Below the pieces are notes generated by a model. It saw only the letters and a program-made list of their open reading frames with translations. It searched no databases and was not told where the DNA came from. 26,312 nucleotides of DNA from an uncultured Corynebacterium sp. (lineage in GTDB: Bacteria > Actinomycetota > Actinomycetes > Mycobacteriales > Mycobacteriaceae): the NCBI RefSeq assembly GCF_946221105.1, contig NZ_CAMICL010000029.1, positions 1-26,312 on the forward strand. Reading direction: 5' to 3'. The translations under genes and the position numbers were made by a program. How positions within the stretch are numbered: position 1 is the first letter of the stretch; each line of letters begins with the position of its first letter. Of this stretch, positions 7,974 through 15,791 are shown piece by piece.

Positions 7974-8507
7974 ATGTCGTTGGAAGGTCTGCGGGTCATG
8001 GGCATTGACCCGGGCTTGACGCGCTGCGGCCTTTCCGTTGTGCAGGCGGGCCGCGGCCGGCAGATCATCCCCGTCGCCGTCGGCGTTGTGCGTACTCCGT
8101 CGACGGCGGAGTTGGCGGAGCGGCTGCTGCGCCTGTCGCGCGCGGTGGGCGAGTGGATCGACGACTACCGCCCGGACGTCATCGCCATGGAGCGCATTTT
8201 TGAACGCGGCAATGTCTCTACCGTCATGCACACAGCCCACGCGGTGGGTGTGATGGTGCTGGCAGCTGCGGAGCGTGGCATCCCGGTGCACATGTACACC
8301 CCGTCAGAAGTGAAAAAGGCCATCTCCGGCAATGGACGAGCGGACAAGAAGCAGATGACGGTGATGATCACGCGCATCCTCGGACTGTCCGAGGCGCCGA
8401 AGCCGGCTGACGCGGCTGACGCGCTGGCTATCGCGGTATGCCACTGCTGGCGTGCCCCCTTGATCGCACGGACCAACCAGTTGACCAAGAAAGCGGCGAA
8501 CCAATGA
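7974..8507 (+). CDS. ruvC: Holliday junction resolvase RuvC
   Basis: Dimeric endonuclease, 177 aa, that cuts Holliday junctions after RuvAB branch migration. The RNase H-like acidic active site is complete: D12 (GIDPGLTRCG), E73 (AMERIFERGNV), and D146 and D149 (KPADAADALAIAVCH). I start it at ATG 7974 because GAAGGAGG at 7961-7968 lies five bases upstream; longer in-frame extensions would run back into the terminator. The stop overlaps the ruvA ATG (ATGA at 8504-8507), indicating translational coupling. Probably SOS-regulated through the box just upstream. Confidence 0.97.
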   Translation: MSLEGLRVMGIDPGLTRCGLSVVQAGRGRQIIPVAVGVVRTPSTAELAERLLRLSRAVGEWIDDYRPDVIAMERIFERGNVSTVMHTAHAVGVMVLAAAERGIPVHMYTPSEVKKAISGNGRADKKQMTVMITRILGLSEAPKPADAADALAIAVCHCWRAPLIARTNQLTKKAANQ

Positions 8508-9118
8508 TCGATTCCTTAAGCGGCGAAGTGCTCACCATCGGGCTCGACCATGCGGTCATCGAGTGCTCGGGCGTGGGCTACCGCTTCCTCGCCACCCCGC
8601 AAACGCTGGGCCGCTTAACCCGAGGCGAGCAAGCCCGGGTGATGACGTCAATGGTGGTCAAGGACGACGGCGTGACCCTATACGGCTTCGGCGACGCGGA
8701 CGCCCGCGAGATGTTCCACAAGCTCCAGACTGTGTCCGGTTTGGGGCCGAAGCTGGCGCTCGCCTCGTTGTCCGTGTTTGACCCGGGCGAGCTGTCCTCC
8801 CACATCGCCAACGGGGACGCGAAGACAATCCAGTCCATCCCCGGTGTGGGCAAAAAGATGGCCGAGCGCATCGCCCTCGAGCTCAAGGACAAGGTGGAGG
8901 CCTTCATCCCGACGGGCGATGTTCCCGCCGCTGCAGGGACAACCGGGGCGGACAAGGGCTCCTCGCTCGTCTCCGAGCAAGTGGTCGAGGCGCTGGTGGG
9001 GCTGGGATTCCAGGAGCGTTCGGCACGGCCGGTGGTCGACGCGTTGGTGGAGGAGCAGCCGGAGGAAAACGCGTCCGCGCTGCTGCGCCAGGCGCTGAGC
9101 CAGTTGGGCAAGAAGTAG
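8504..9118 (+). CDS. ruvA: Holliday junction branch migration protein RuvA
   Basis: Junction-recognition subunit of the RuvAB motor, 204 aa. It begins MIDSLSGEV with the N-terminal OB-fold, then the tandem helix-hairpin-helix region (TVSGLGPKLALASL near 75-90 and IPGVGKKMAERIALELKDK near 110-128), then a linker rich in Ala/Gly, and the C-terminal RuvB-binding domain III (VVEALVGLGFQERSARPVV … ASALLRQALSQL). The start is fixed by the ATGA overlap with ruvC. It ends 12 bases before ruvB. Length is typical. Confidence 0.97.
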   Translation: MIDSLSGEVLTIGLDHAVIECSGVGYRFLATPQTLGRLTRGEQARVMTSMVVKDDGVTLYGFGDADAREMFHKLQTVSGLGPKLALASLSVFDPGELSSHIANGDAKTIQSIPGVGKKMAERIALELKDKVEAFIPTGDVPAAAGTTGADKGSSLVSEQVVEALVGLGFQERSARPVVDALVEEQPEENASALLRQALSQLGKK

Positions 9119-9130
9119 GGGAGGTACGCC

Positions 9131-10207
9131 GTGTCGGATGTGGAAAAGACAGAGTTCGAGCTGCCGGAGGGATTCGCGGCGAAGCCGCCGTCGCCAGTAG
9201 ACGCCCACGCGCAGGCAGACGAGCACGACATTGAGCGCTCGCTGCGCCCGAAGTCGATCAACGAGTTTATCGGCCAACCCAAAGTGCGCGAGCAGCTCAA
9301 TTTGGTGCTCGCAGGCGCCCGCAGCCGCGGGGTGACGCCGGACCACATCCTGCTGTCCGGCCCGCCCGGCCTGGGCAAGACCACCATGGCCATGATTGTC
9401 GCGCAGGAGCTCGGCACCTCCCTGCGGATGACCTCGGGTCCCGCACTCGAGCGCGCCGGCGATTTGGCGGCGATGCTGTCCAACCTGATGGAGGGCGACG
9501 TACTTTTCATCGACGAGATCCACCGCATCGCCCGCCCCGCCGAGGAAATGCTCTACATGGCGATGGAGGATTTCCGCATCGACGTGATCGTTGGCAAGGG
9601 CCCTGGCGCGACCTCGATCCCGCTGGAGATCCCGCCGTTTACCCTCGTGGGCGCGACCACGCGTGCTGGCATGCTCACTGGCCCGTTGCGCGACCGCTTC
9701 GGGTTCACCGCCCAGATGGAGTTCTACGACGTGGAGGATCTGACCCAGGTGGTCAGCCGCGCCGCGGACATTCTCGGGGTGCGCATAGACAACGATGCGG
9801 CGGTGGAAATCGCTTCGCGTTCGCGTGGCACGCCGCGTATCGCCAACCGCCTGCTGCGCCGCGTGCGCGACTGGGCGGACGTGCACGGCGACGGCCACGT
9901 GAACCTGGAGGCGGCGCGTTCGGCGCTGGGGGTTTTCGACGTCGACGAGTTGGGCTTGGACCGCCTCGACCGGGCGGTGCTCGACGCGCTGATCCGCGGC
10001 CACGGCGGGGGACCGGTGGGCGTGGGCACGCTCGCCATCGCGGTCGGCGAGGAACCAGGCACCATTGAAGAGGTCTGCGAGCCATACCTCGTGCGAGCGG
10101 GATTGATGTCGCGCACCGGTCGCGGGCGAGTGGCCACTGCCGCGGCGTGGGTACACCTGGGGCTGCAAGCGCCGCCCGATGCACCGGGGCAAATGTCACT
10201 GTATTAA
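9131..10207 (+). CDS. ruvB: Holliday junction branch migration ATPase RuvB
   Basis: Hexameric AAA+ DNA helicase, 358 aa, that drives branch migration with RuvA. Visible are the family start of the ATPase domain (SLRPKSINEFIGQPKVREQL), Walker A GPPGLGKTT (77-85), Walker B LFIDEIHR (125-132), sensor 1 in LVGATTRAGMLTGPLRDRFG, the arginine sensor region GTPRIANRLLRRVRD, and the C-terminal winged-helix domain ending in QMSLY. GTG start with GGGGAGGT at 9118-9125, overlapping the ruvA stop. In related genomes yajC often lies between ruvB and secD; here only 156 bases follow before secD. Confidence 0.97.
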   Translation: MSDVEKTEFELPEGFAAKPPSPVDAHAQADEHDIERSLRPKSINEFIGQPKVREQLNLVLAGARSRGVTPDHILLSGPPGLGKTTMAMIVAQELGTSLRMTSGPALERAGDLAAMLSNLMEGDVLFIDEIHRIARPAEEMLYMAMEDFRIDVIVGKGPGATSIPLEIPPFTLVGATTRAGMLTGPLRDRFGFTAQMEFYDVEDLTQVVSRAADILGVRIDNDAAVEIASRSRGTPRIANRLLRRVRDWADVHGDGHVNLEAARSALGVFDVDELGLDRLDRAVLDALIRGHGGGPVGVGTLAIAVGEEPGTIEEVCEPYLVRAGLMSRTGRGRVATAAAWVHLGLQAPPDAPGQMSLY

Positions 10208-10267
10208 GGCTGGCGCGGACCGGACTGCTGGTTTTGCTGGGCTATGCCGTAGCATGTTCCGTTGTGT

Positions 10268-10325
10268 CTCCACCGGCACGCCCTTCATGCATGCCTCTTC
10301 CTGGGCGTTGTGGGCTCCGGTGGAG
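10268..10325 (+). promoter_or_regulatory. Nested hairpin in the secD leader
   Basis: Two stacked inverted repeats lie between ruvB and secD: a 9-bp outer stem (CTCCACCGG 10268-10276 with CCGGTGGAG 10317-10325) and a 6-bp inner stem (ACGCCC 10278-10283 with GGGCGT 10303-10308). The terminal loop contains an ATGCAT/GCATGC palindrome. No T-tract follows, so it does not look like a terminator. It ends 25 bases before the secD Shine-Dalgarno sequence and may be a structured 5' leader. Confidence 0.45.
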
Positions 10326-10363
10326 GGGAAAATTGGAGCTCGGAAAGCAGAGGAGTCAGCTCA

Positions 10364-12286
10364 GTGTCCAACAACACTCGGCGGTCCCGCGAAGTGAAGG
10401 GAAAGAAGCGCTGGCCCGCTAGGCTGCTCGCGCTTTTCACCCTCATTGTCATCGGCGTCTATGCCCTAGTCTTTTTCACCGGAAGCAAATCCGCCGAGCC
10501 GAAGCTCGGCATCGACCTGCAGGGCGGCACCCGTGTCACCCTCGTGCCGCAGGGGGAGGAGCCGACGAGCGAACAGCTGGAGGACGCGCGCAACATCCTT
10601 GAAAACCGTGTCAACGGCATGGGTGTCTCCGGCGCGTCCGTGGTTGTGGACGGCAACACCATCGTCATCGAGGCCGCCGGAGACGACACCGCCGAGATCC
10701 GCAACATCGGCCAGACCTCGCAGCTGTTCTTCCGTCCGGTGCTCGACCCGCCGGCGGCCGACAGCACCAAAATCGACGACGTCACCTTGGACATGACCAA
10801 CGAGTGGGTCGAGTACGGCATCTTCACTCCGCAGGAGGGCCAGGCGGTGCTCACCCAGATCGCCGCGCGCAAGCAGGCTGCGGAGACGGAAGCGGAGAAG
10901 GCCGCCGAGAATCCGCAGGATGAAAGCGGCGAGGGCAAGGACGTCGCGCCGAAGGAAGAGGAAGCCCCGGAGGCGCCGAAGGATGTCCCGCAGATCAGCG
11001 CCGAGCCGCTGCCGGAGCCGACCGGCCCGGTCGAGGCCGCGGAGCGCCGCCAAGAGACGACGGACATGCTGCGCCGCACCCGCCAGTCCACCGATCCGAC
11101 CGAGCAGTTCGCGGCACTGACCCTGATGTCGGCGCGCTGCATGGGCCAGATCACGGACCCGCTGGCCGGCTCCGACAAGGCCGACCTGCCGCTGGTCGCC
11201 TGCGACCCCACGACGGGCCAGGCGCTGCTTCTCGACGAGGTGCCCCTGCTCAACGGCGTCACCGAGGCTGACGGCCCGCGCCTGACCGGCGAGCAGATCG
11301 ACACCAACCGCGCGATCACCGGCGGCTTCAACCCGCAGTCCAGCCAGATGGAGATCAGCTTCGCGTTCAGCCAGGCGGGCGAGCCCAACGGTTCCGAGAC
11401 GTGGGCGCGCCTGACTAGCGAGATGCTGCAGAAGCAGATCGCCATCACCCTGGACTCCCAGGTGATTTCCGCGCCGGTGATCCAGGGCGCGACCCCGCCC
11501 GGTTCCGCAACGTCCATCACCGGCAACTTCACGCAGGAAGAGGCTGAAGGACTTGCCAACAACCTGCGCTACGGCGCGCTGCCGCTGTCGTTTGCTGGTG
11601 AAAACGGCGAGCCGGGCGGCACCGCGCTGTCCGTGCCGCCGTCACTTGGCCAGGCATCCCTGAAGGCCGGTTTGTACTCCGGCCTGGTTGGCCTGATCCT
11701 GGTCGCACTGTTCGTCTTCGCCTACTACCGCCTCTACGGCCTGATCTCTCTGGCGTCGCTCGTCGCCGCCGGTGCGCTCGTCTACGGCACCCTGGTGTTG
11801 TTGGGCCGCTGGATCGGCTACTCGCTGGACCTGTCCGGCATCGCCGGCCTGGTCATCGGTATCGGCGCCACGGCTGACTCCTTCATCGTCATCTACGAGC
11901 GCATCAAGGACGAGGTGCGCAAGGGCAAGACGTTCCGCTCCGCCACCGCATCCGGCTGGCAGCGGGCGAAGGACACGGTCATCACCGGCAACATGGTCAC
12001 CCTGATCGGTGCTGTGATCATCTACTTCCTGGCTGTCGGCGACGTGAAGGGCTTCGCCTTCACCATGGGCCTGACCACCGTGTTCGACCTGCTGGTCACC
12101 TTCCTGGTCACCGCGCCGCTGCTGATCATCGCCTCGCGCAGCAGGTTCTGGTCCAAGCCGTCCGTCAACGGCATGGGCAAGGCGTTTAAGACCGCCGAAG
12201 CACGTCGGGCGCAGGCGCAACACGTCGGCCTGGATGACGTCGATAAGCAATCGCTCCAACCGGCCGCAACGATTGAGGAGAACTAG
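10364..12286 (+). CDS. secD: Protein translocase subunit SecD
   Basis: RND-type membrane subunit, 640 aa, that with SecF uses the proton gradient to help pull proteins through SecYEG. Layout: a basic cytoplasmic start, TM1 (about 21-39), a periplasm-side P1 domain beginning KLGIDLQGGTRVTL, a second conserved block AITLDSQVISAPVI … ITGNFTQEEAEGLANNLRYGALP, then five C-terminal membrane helices with GIGATADSFIVIYERIKDE. Residues about 168-225 form an Ala/Glu/Pro-rich acidic insert typical of long actinobacterial SecD. I start it at GTG 10364 because AGGAG at 10351-10355 is eight bases upstream. An open frame reaches back to 10262 but would cross the leader hairpin and is less likely. Confidence 0.96.
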   Translation: MSNNTRRSREVKGKKRWPARLLALFTLIVIGVYALVFFTGSKSAEPKLGIDLQGGTRVTLVPQGEEPTSEQLEDARNILENRVNGMGVSGASVVVDGNTIVIEAAGDDTAEIRNIGQTSQLFFRPVLDPPAADSTKIDDVTLDMTNEWVEYGIFTPQEGQAVLTQIAARKQAAETEAEKAAENPQDESGEGKDVAPKEEEAPEAPKDVPQISAEPLPEPTGPVEAAERRQETTDMLRRTRQSTDPTEQFAALTLMSARCMGQITDPLAGSDKADLPLVACDPTTGQALLLDEVPLLNGVTEADGPRLTGEQIDTNRAITGGFNPQSSQMEISFAFSQAGEPNGSETWARLTSEMLQKQIAITLDSQVISAPVIQGATPPGSATSITGNFTQEEAEGLANNLRYGALPLSFAGENGEPGGTALSVPPSLGQASLKAGLYSGLVGLILVALFVFAYYRLYGLISLASLVAAGALVYGTLVLLGRWIGYSLDLSGIAGLVIGIGATADSFIVIYERIKDEVRKGKTFRSATASGWQRAKDTVITGNMVTLIGAVIIYFLAVGDVKGFAFTMGLTTVFDLLVTFLVTAPLLIIASRSRFWSKPSVNGMGKAFKTAEARRAQAQHVGLDDVDKQSLQPAATIEEN

Positions 12287-12288
12287 AC

Positions 12289-13515
12289 ATGTCGAGCACC
12301 AAGGCAACTTCGACACACACCTTCGCTGAGGCAGCGGGCGCAGGCGAGACCGCCGCGCCCGTGAAGGCCAAGCGTTCGGCGGAGACGCTGTACGACGGCT
12401 CCGGCGCGATCGACTTCGTCGGCCGCCGCAAGCTGTGGTACGGCATCACGCTCGCGCTGGTTGTGATCTCCCTGCTGGCCATGCTGCTTCGCGGCTTCAA
12501 CATGGGCATCGACTTCGAGGGCGGCACGAAGATGACCATGCCGGCAGGCGAGCTGGTGGCTGAAGAAGTGGAGGAGACCTTCGTCGACGCCACCGGCGTG
12601 ACACCGGAGCTGACCCAGATTGTCGGCTCCGGCGACACCCGCACGCTTGAGATCAATTCCGGGCACCTCACGCAGGAGCAGATCGACGCTGCGCGTCAGG
12701 CAATCTTCGACGAGTACCAGATTGAGGACCACAACGGTGAGCCGAGCGCCGACGCGATCGGCGACTCCACGGTCTCCGAGTCCTGGGGTTCCACCATCAC
12801 CAACCGCATGCTGTTGGCGATGGCGGCCTTCCTGGTCGCCGCCGCCGTGTACGTGGCGGTGCGCCTGCAGCGCGAGATGGCGGCCGCGGCGATGGCCGCG
12901 CTCATCGTGGACGCTGTGTTGATTGCCGGTATCTACGCCCTGTTCGGTCTCGAAATCACCCCGGCGATGATCATCGGTCTGCTCACCGTGCTGACCTTCT
13001 CCCTCTACGACACCGTCATCGTGTTTGACAAGGTGCGCGAAAACACCTCTGGCGTGCTGGATTCGCGCCGCTCCACGTACGCCGAAGAGGCGAACCTGGC
13101 GGTGAACCAGACGGTGATGCGCTCGATTTCCACCTCCGTGATCTCTGCGCTGCCGATTGTGGCGCTGATGGTGGTGGCCGTGTGGATGCTCGGCGTGGGC
13201 ACCCTGAAGGACCTCGCCCTGATTCAGCTCATCGGCGTGATCGAGGGCATCTTCTCCTCGCTCTTCCTGGCAACCCCGCTGCTGGTGAGCCTGGTCAACC
13301 GCAAGAAGAAGTACAAGGACCACAACGCAGCCGTGGAGCGCTACCGCGCCCGCGGCGCCGGCGAGCTTGAAGACGAGGCCGCCGAAGAGGTTGTCCACGA
13401 GAAGCGCCAGGTTGCCACGCCAGTGCGCCGCGCCGAGGTGTCTGCCGACGGCGCAAACGGCATCAGCGGTGTCAGCGGCGAAACCGGTTCCGCGACCTGG
13501 CGTCCGGGTAGGTAG
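12289..13515 (+). CDS. secF: Protein translocase subunit SecF
   Basis: Partner of SecD, 408 aa, starting two bases after the secD stop with GAGGAGA just upstream of its ATG. It has an N-terminal TM after about 50 cytoplasmic residues (KLWYGITLALVVISLLAMLL), the signature NMGIDFEGGTKMTMP, an extracytoplasmic domain, then five helices including LTVLTFSLYDTVIVFDKVRENT, the proton-path region shared with SecD. The last 80 or so residues are a charged cytoplasmic tail. Nothing is missing. Confidence 0.97.
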   Translation: MSSTKATSTHTFAEAAGAGETAAPVKAKRSAETLYDGSGAIDFVGRRKLWYGITLALVVISLLAMLLRGFNMGIDFEGGTKMTMPAGELVAEEVEETFVDATGVTPELTQIVGSGDTRTLEINSGHLTQEQIDAARQAIFDEYQIEDHNGEPSADAIGDSTVSESWGSTITNRMLLAMAAFLVAAAVYVAVRLQREMAAAAMAALIVDAVLIAGIYALFGLEITPAMIIGLLTVLTFSLYDTVIVFDKVRENTSGVLDSRRSTYAEEANLAVNQTVMRSISTSVISALPIVALMVVAVWMLGVGTLKDLALIQLIGVIEGIFSSLFLATPLLVSLVNRKKKYKDHNAAVERYRARGAGELEDEAAEEVVHEKRQVATPVRRAEVSADGANGISGVSGETGSATWRPGR

Positions 13516-13528
13516 ACGGCGGCAAACC

Positions 13529-15151
13529 ATGGCAGGACGTTTCACCCGAGCGGTAGCCACGGTCGCTGCAGCGGCGGTCAGCATGTTCGCTCTTTCCGCG
13601 TGCGGCGCAGGCGATGTCGAGGACGAGGAGACGAAGAAGCTGTTCGGTTACCAGGTCCTCGGCGAACTGCGCACGACAAACGCGGGCAGCCTGGACGGCG
13701 CGACGGATTTAGCTGAACTGCTTTCCGTGCGCCTGTACCCGGGCGTGTACGTGCCTGGGCCGAGCGGCCAGATGATCCCCAACACGGATCTGGTGACCAC
13801 TCAGGTGCTGCCGGGCGATCAGCGCAAGGTGATCTACACCTTGTCCGATGCCGCAGTTTTTTCCGACGGCACACCGGTGACCTGTTCGGATTACCTGCTC
13901 ACGTTCACTGCGGGGCACTACCCAGGCATGTTCGGATCGCACATGCCGCTGTTCGACGACACGCAGGAACTGTCCTGCACCCCCGGGTCCAAGGAGTTCA
14001 CCCTCACCTTCAAGGAAGGCCGCGGAGCACGCTGGCGCGGGCTTTTCGACGCCGGGACCGTGCTGCCCGCCCATGCCGTCGCAGCCAAGTTGGGCAAGAG
14101 CGTGGAAGAGCTCGACAGCGACCTGCAGTCCAACGACTTCTTCCGCCTCAAACCGATTGCTGAGGTGTGGCGTCACGGGTTTAGCCTCGCGGAGTTCGAT
14201 CCCCAGCTGCAGGTGTCTTTCGGCCCGTTCAAGATCGCAGAGGTGGGGGAGCGCGGCGAAGTGACGCTGGTTGCCAACGAGCACTATTACGGCGATGCCC
14301 CGCAGACTCCGGAGTTGGTGGTCTGGCCCGGCTCCGCCGATTCCGGCGAGCTGTCGGAGGATGAGGCGCTGCGCATCGGCGACCTGCGGGAGACGACGCC
14401 GGCGTGGCACGACGTCAACGCCGAAGGCAACCGTCTCAGTATTGACTCGCAGATCGGCGAGCTCACCGAGGCGCTCACGTTCCCGCAGGTCGGCATGTGG
14501 GCGATTCACGAGAACCGCCAGGCGTTTGCCAAGTGCGTGGACCCGCGTGCCGTCGCAAAGGCTTCGAGCGACGCAGCCGGAATTGAAGTGCCGGCCGCGC
14601 CGCTGCACGTGCTGCAGCACGCGGATCCTTTGGCCTCGCGCGTCAAGGATGTCGCGGCTCCGTACCTGGACGTGGACATCGAGGGCGCATCCGCGTTGTC
14701 CGGAACCGAGATCCGCATCGGCTACCCGTATCCGGATAAGCGGTTTGCCGCGATGGTGGAATCCATCCGCCGCTCGTGCGAGCCCGCCGGCATCACGGTC
14801 ACCGACGTGACGGAAGGCGGCAAGACGCTCGCGGACCTGCCGCGGGCGGAGTACGACGAATGGGGCAACGAAACCTGGACGGAGGGTGCCGCCGACGTGA
14901 TTTTGCATGCCACGGATCCCATGCGGGAATTCCCGTCCGCCAGCAACCGCGCCCAGGAACTCGGCGCACTACGCGCTCAGGAGGGGCATCTGTGGAAGCA
15001 GTTGCCGTCCATTCCGCTCGCCGCACAGCCCCGCACCTTCGCTGTGGACGGTGCAGTGCGTAACGTGGTGCCGTACACAGGTCTTGCCGGCATCGGCTGG
15101 AACATGGACCGGTGGCAGCTCAACGCAGAGACAACCCCGGCCGAGAAGTAA
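13529..15151 (+). CDS. Family-5 ABC solute-binding lipoprotein (Rv2585c/DciAE-like)
   Basis: A 540-aa exported lipoprotein related to oligopeptide-binding proteins (SBP family 5). It has an n-region with Arg, a hydrophobic core and a lipobox LSAC with Cys25 as the predicted lipidation site. Family features include YTLSDAAVFSDGTPVTCSDYLLTF and the later FGPFKIAEVGERGEVTLVANEHYYGDAP. No permease or ATPase genes are next to it, so it may serve a transporter elsewhere or have become an envelope protein without transport. The same gene sits between secF and apt in M. tuberculosis (Rv2585c) and in C. glutamicum, where it was named dciAE. ATG 13529 is chosen because it puts the signal peptide at the N-terminus; its Shine-Dalgarno sequence is weak. 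Confidence 0.9.
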   Translation: MAGRFTRAVATVAAAAVSMFALSACGAGDVEDEETKKLFGYQVLGELRTTNAGSLDGATDLAELLSVRLYPGVYVPGPSGQMIPNTDLVTTQVLPGDQRKVIYTLSDAAVFSDGTPVTCSDYLLTFTAGHYPGMFGSHMPLFDDTQELSCTPGSKEFTLTFKEGRGARWRGLFDAGTVLPAHAVAAKLGKSVEELDSDLQSNDFFRLKPIAEVWRHGFSLAEFDPQLQVSFGPFKIAEVGERGEVTLVANEHYYGDAPQTPELVVWPGSADSGELSEDEALRIGDLRETTPAWHDVNAEGNRLSIDSQIGELTEALTFPQVGMWAIHENRQAFAKCVDPRAVAKASSDAAGIEVPAAPLHVLQHADPLASRVKDVAAPYLDVDIEGASALSGTEIRIGYPYPDKRFAAMVESIRRSCEPAGITVTDVTEGGKTLADLPRAEYDEWGNETWTEGAADVILHATDPMREFPSASNRAQELGALRAQEGHLWKQLPSIPLAAQPRTFAVDGAVRNVVPYTGLAGIGWNMDRWQLNAETTPAEK

Positions 15152-15168
15152 GAGGAGAATCCAAACCA

Positions 15169-15744
15169 ATGGCCCCCACACCTATCGACGGCAACCGCTA
15201 CGCCACCGCCGGTGACGCCCTGAAAGACAAGATCCGCCAAGTGCAGGACTTCCCGGAAGAGGGCGTCCTGTTCGAAGACCTCACACCGGTGCTCGCGGAC
15301 CCGGCGGCGCTGAACATCGTGATCGCAGAAATGGCCACTGCCAGCCGCAAGCTTGGCGCGGACCTCGTCGGCGGTTTGGACGCGCGCGGGTTCCTGCTCG
15401 GCTCTGCTGTGGCGTATGAGCTCGGCACCGGCATCTTGGCCATCCGCAAGAAGGGCAAGCTGCCGCCGCCGGTGATCACGCAGGAGTACACCACCGAATA
15501 CAGCTCGGCCGCGCTCGAGATTCCGGCGGACGGCGTGGACATCACCGGCAAGAACATCGTGCTTGTGGACGACGTGCTGGCCACCGGCGGCACCCTCGTC
15601 GCCGCCCGCGACCTGATCGAGCGTGCCGGCGGCACCGTCGCCGGCTACGTGGTTGTGCTTGAGGTGCCGGGCCTCGGCGGGCGCAGCAAGCTTGGCGACG
15701 CTCCGCTGGTGGTTCTCGGCGAAGAGCACCCCGACAAGGCGTAG
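15169..15744 (+). CDS. apt: Adenine phosphoribosyltransferase
   Basis: Cytoplasmic purine-salvage enzyme, 191 aa, making AMP from adenine and PRPP. The type I phosphoribosyltransferase PRPP loop is NIVLVDDVLATGGT (129-142), and the family's N-terminal FPEEGVLFEDLTPVL and GLDARGFLLGSAVAYELG segments are present. ATG 15169 is preceded by AGAGGAG at 15151-15157. An upstream in-frame extension into the lipoprotein gene is not needed. It lies 17 bases after that gene and 47 bases before rel, the conserved apt-rel pair, linking salvage to (p)ppGpp metabolism. Confidence 0.97.
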   Translation: MAPTPIDGNRYATAGDALKDKIRQVQDFPEEGVLFEDLTPVLADPAALNIVIAEMATASRKLGADLVGGLDARGFLLGSAVAYELGTGILAIRKKGKLPPPVITQEYTTEYSSAALEIPADGVDITGKNIVLVDDVLATGGTLVAARDLIERAGGTVAGYVVVLEVPGLGGRSKLGDAPLVVLGEEHPDKA

Positions 15745-15791
15745 GATTGCGTTTTTAGTCGCTGGAGTAGTTCTGGAATCGGAGGCTGGGA

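Noticed and set aside
8678..10192. A 504-codon minus-strand open frame opposite ruvA and ruvB
   Set aside because: Both plus-strand genes are complete with catalytic motifs. The antisense frame has no motif and no plausible ribosome site.
10262..10363. A longer SecD starting at 10262
   Set aside because: It would translate through the leader hairpin into a Cys/His-rich sequence unlike SecD, while GTG 10364 has a good Shine-Dalgarno sequence and a normal SecD start.
10459..11562. A 367-codon minus-strand frame opposite secD
   Set aside because: Ser/Ala-rich antisense shadow of secD with no domain features.
12283..13584. A 433-codon minus-strand frame opposite secF
   Set aside because: It mirrors secF almost exactly and is His/Arg/Val-rich without motifs, so it is a coding shadow.
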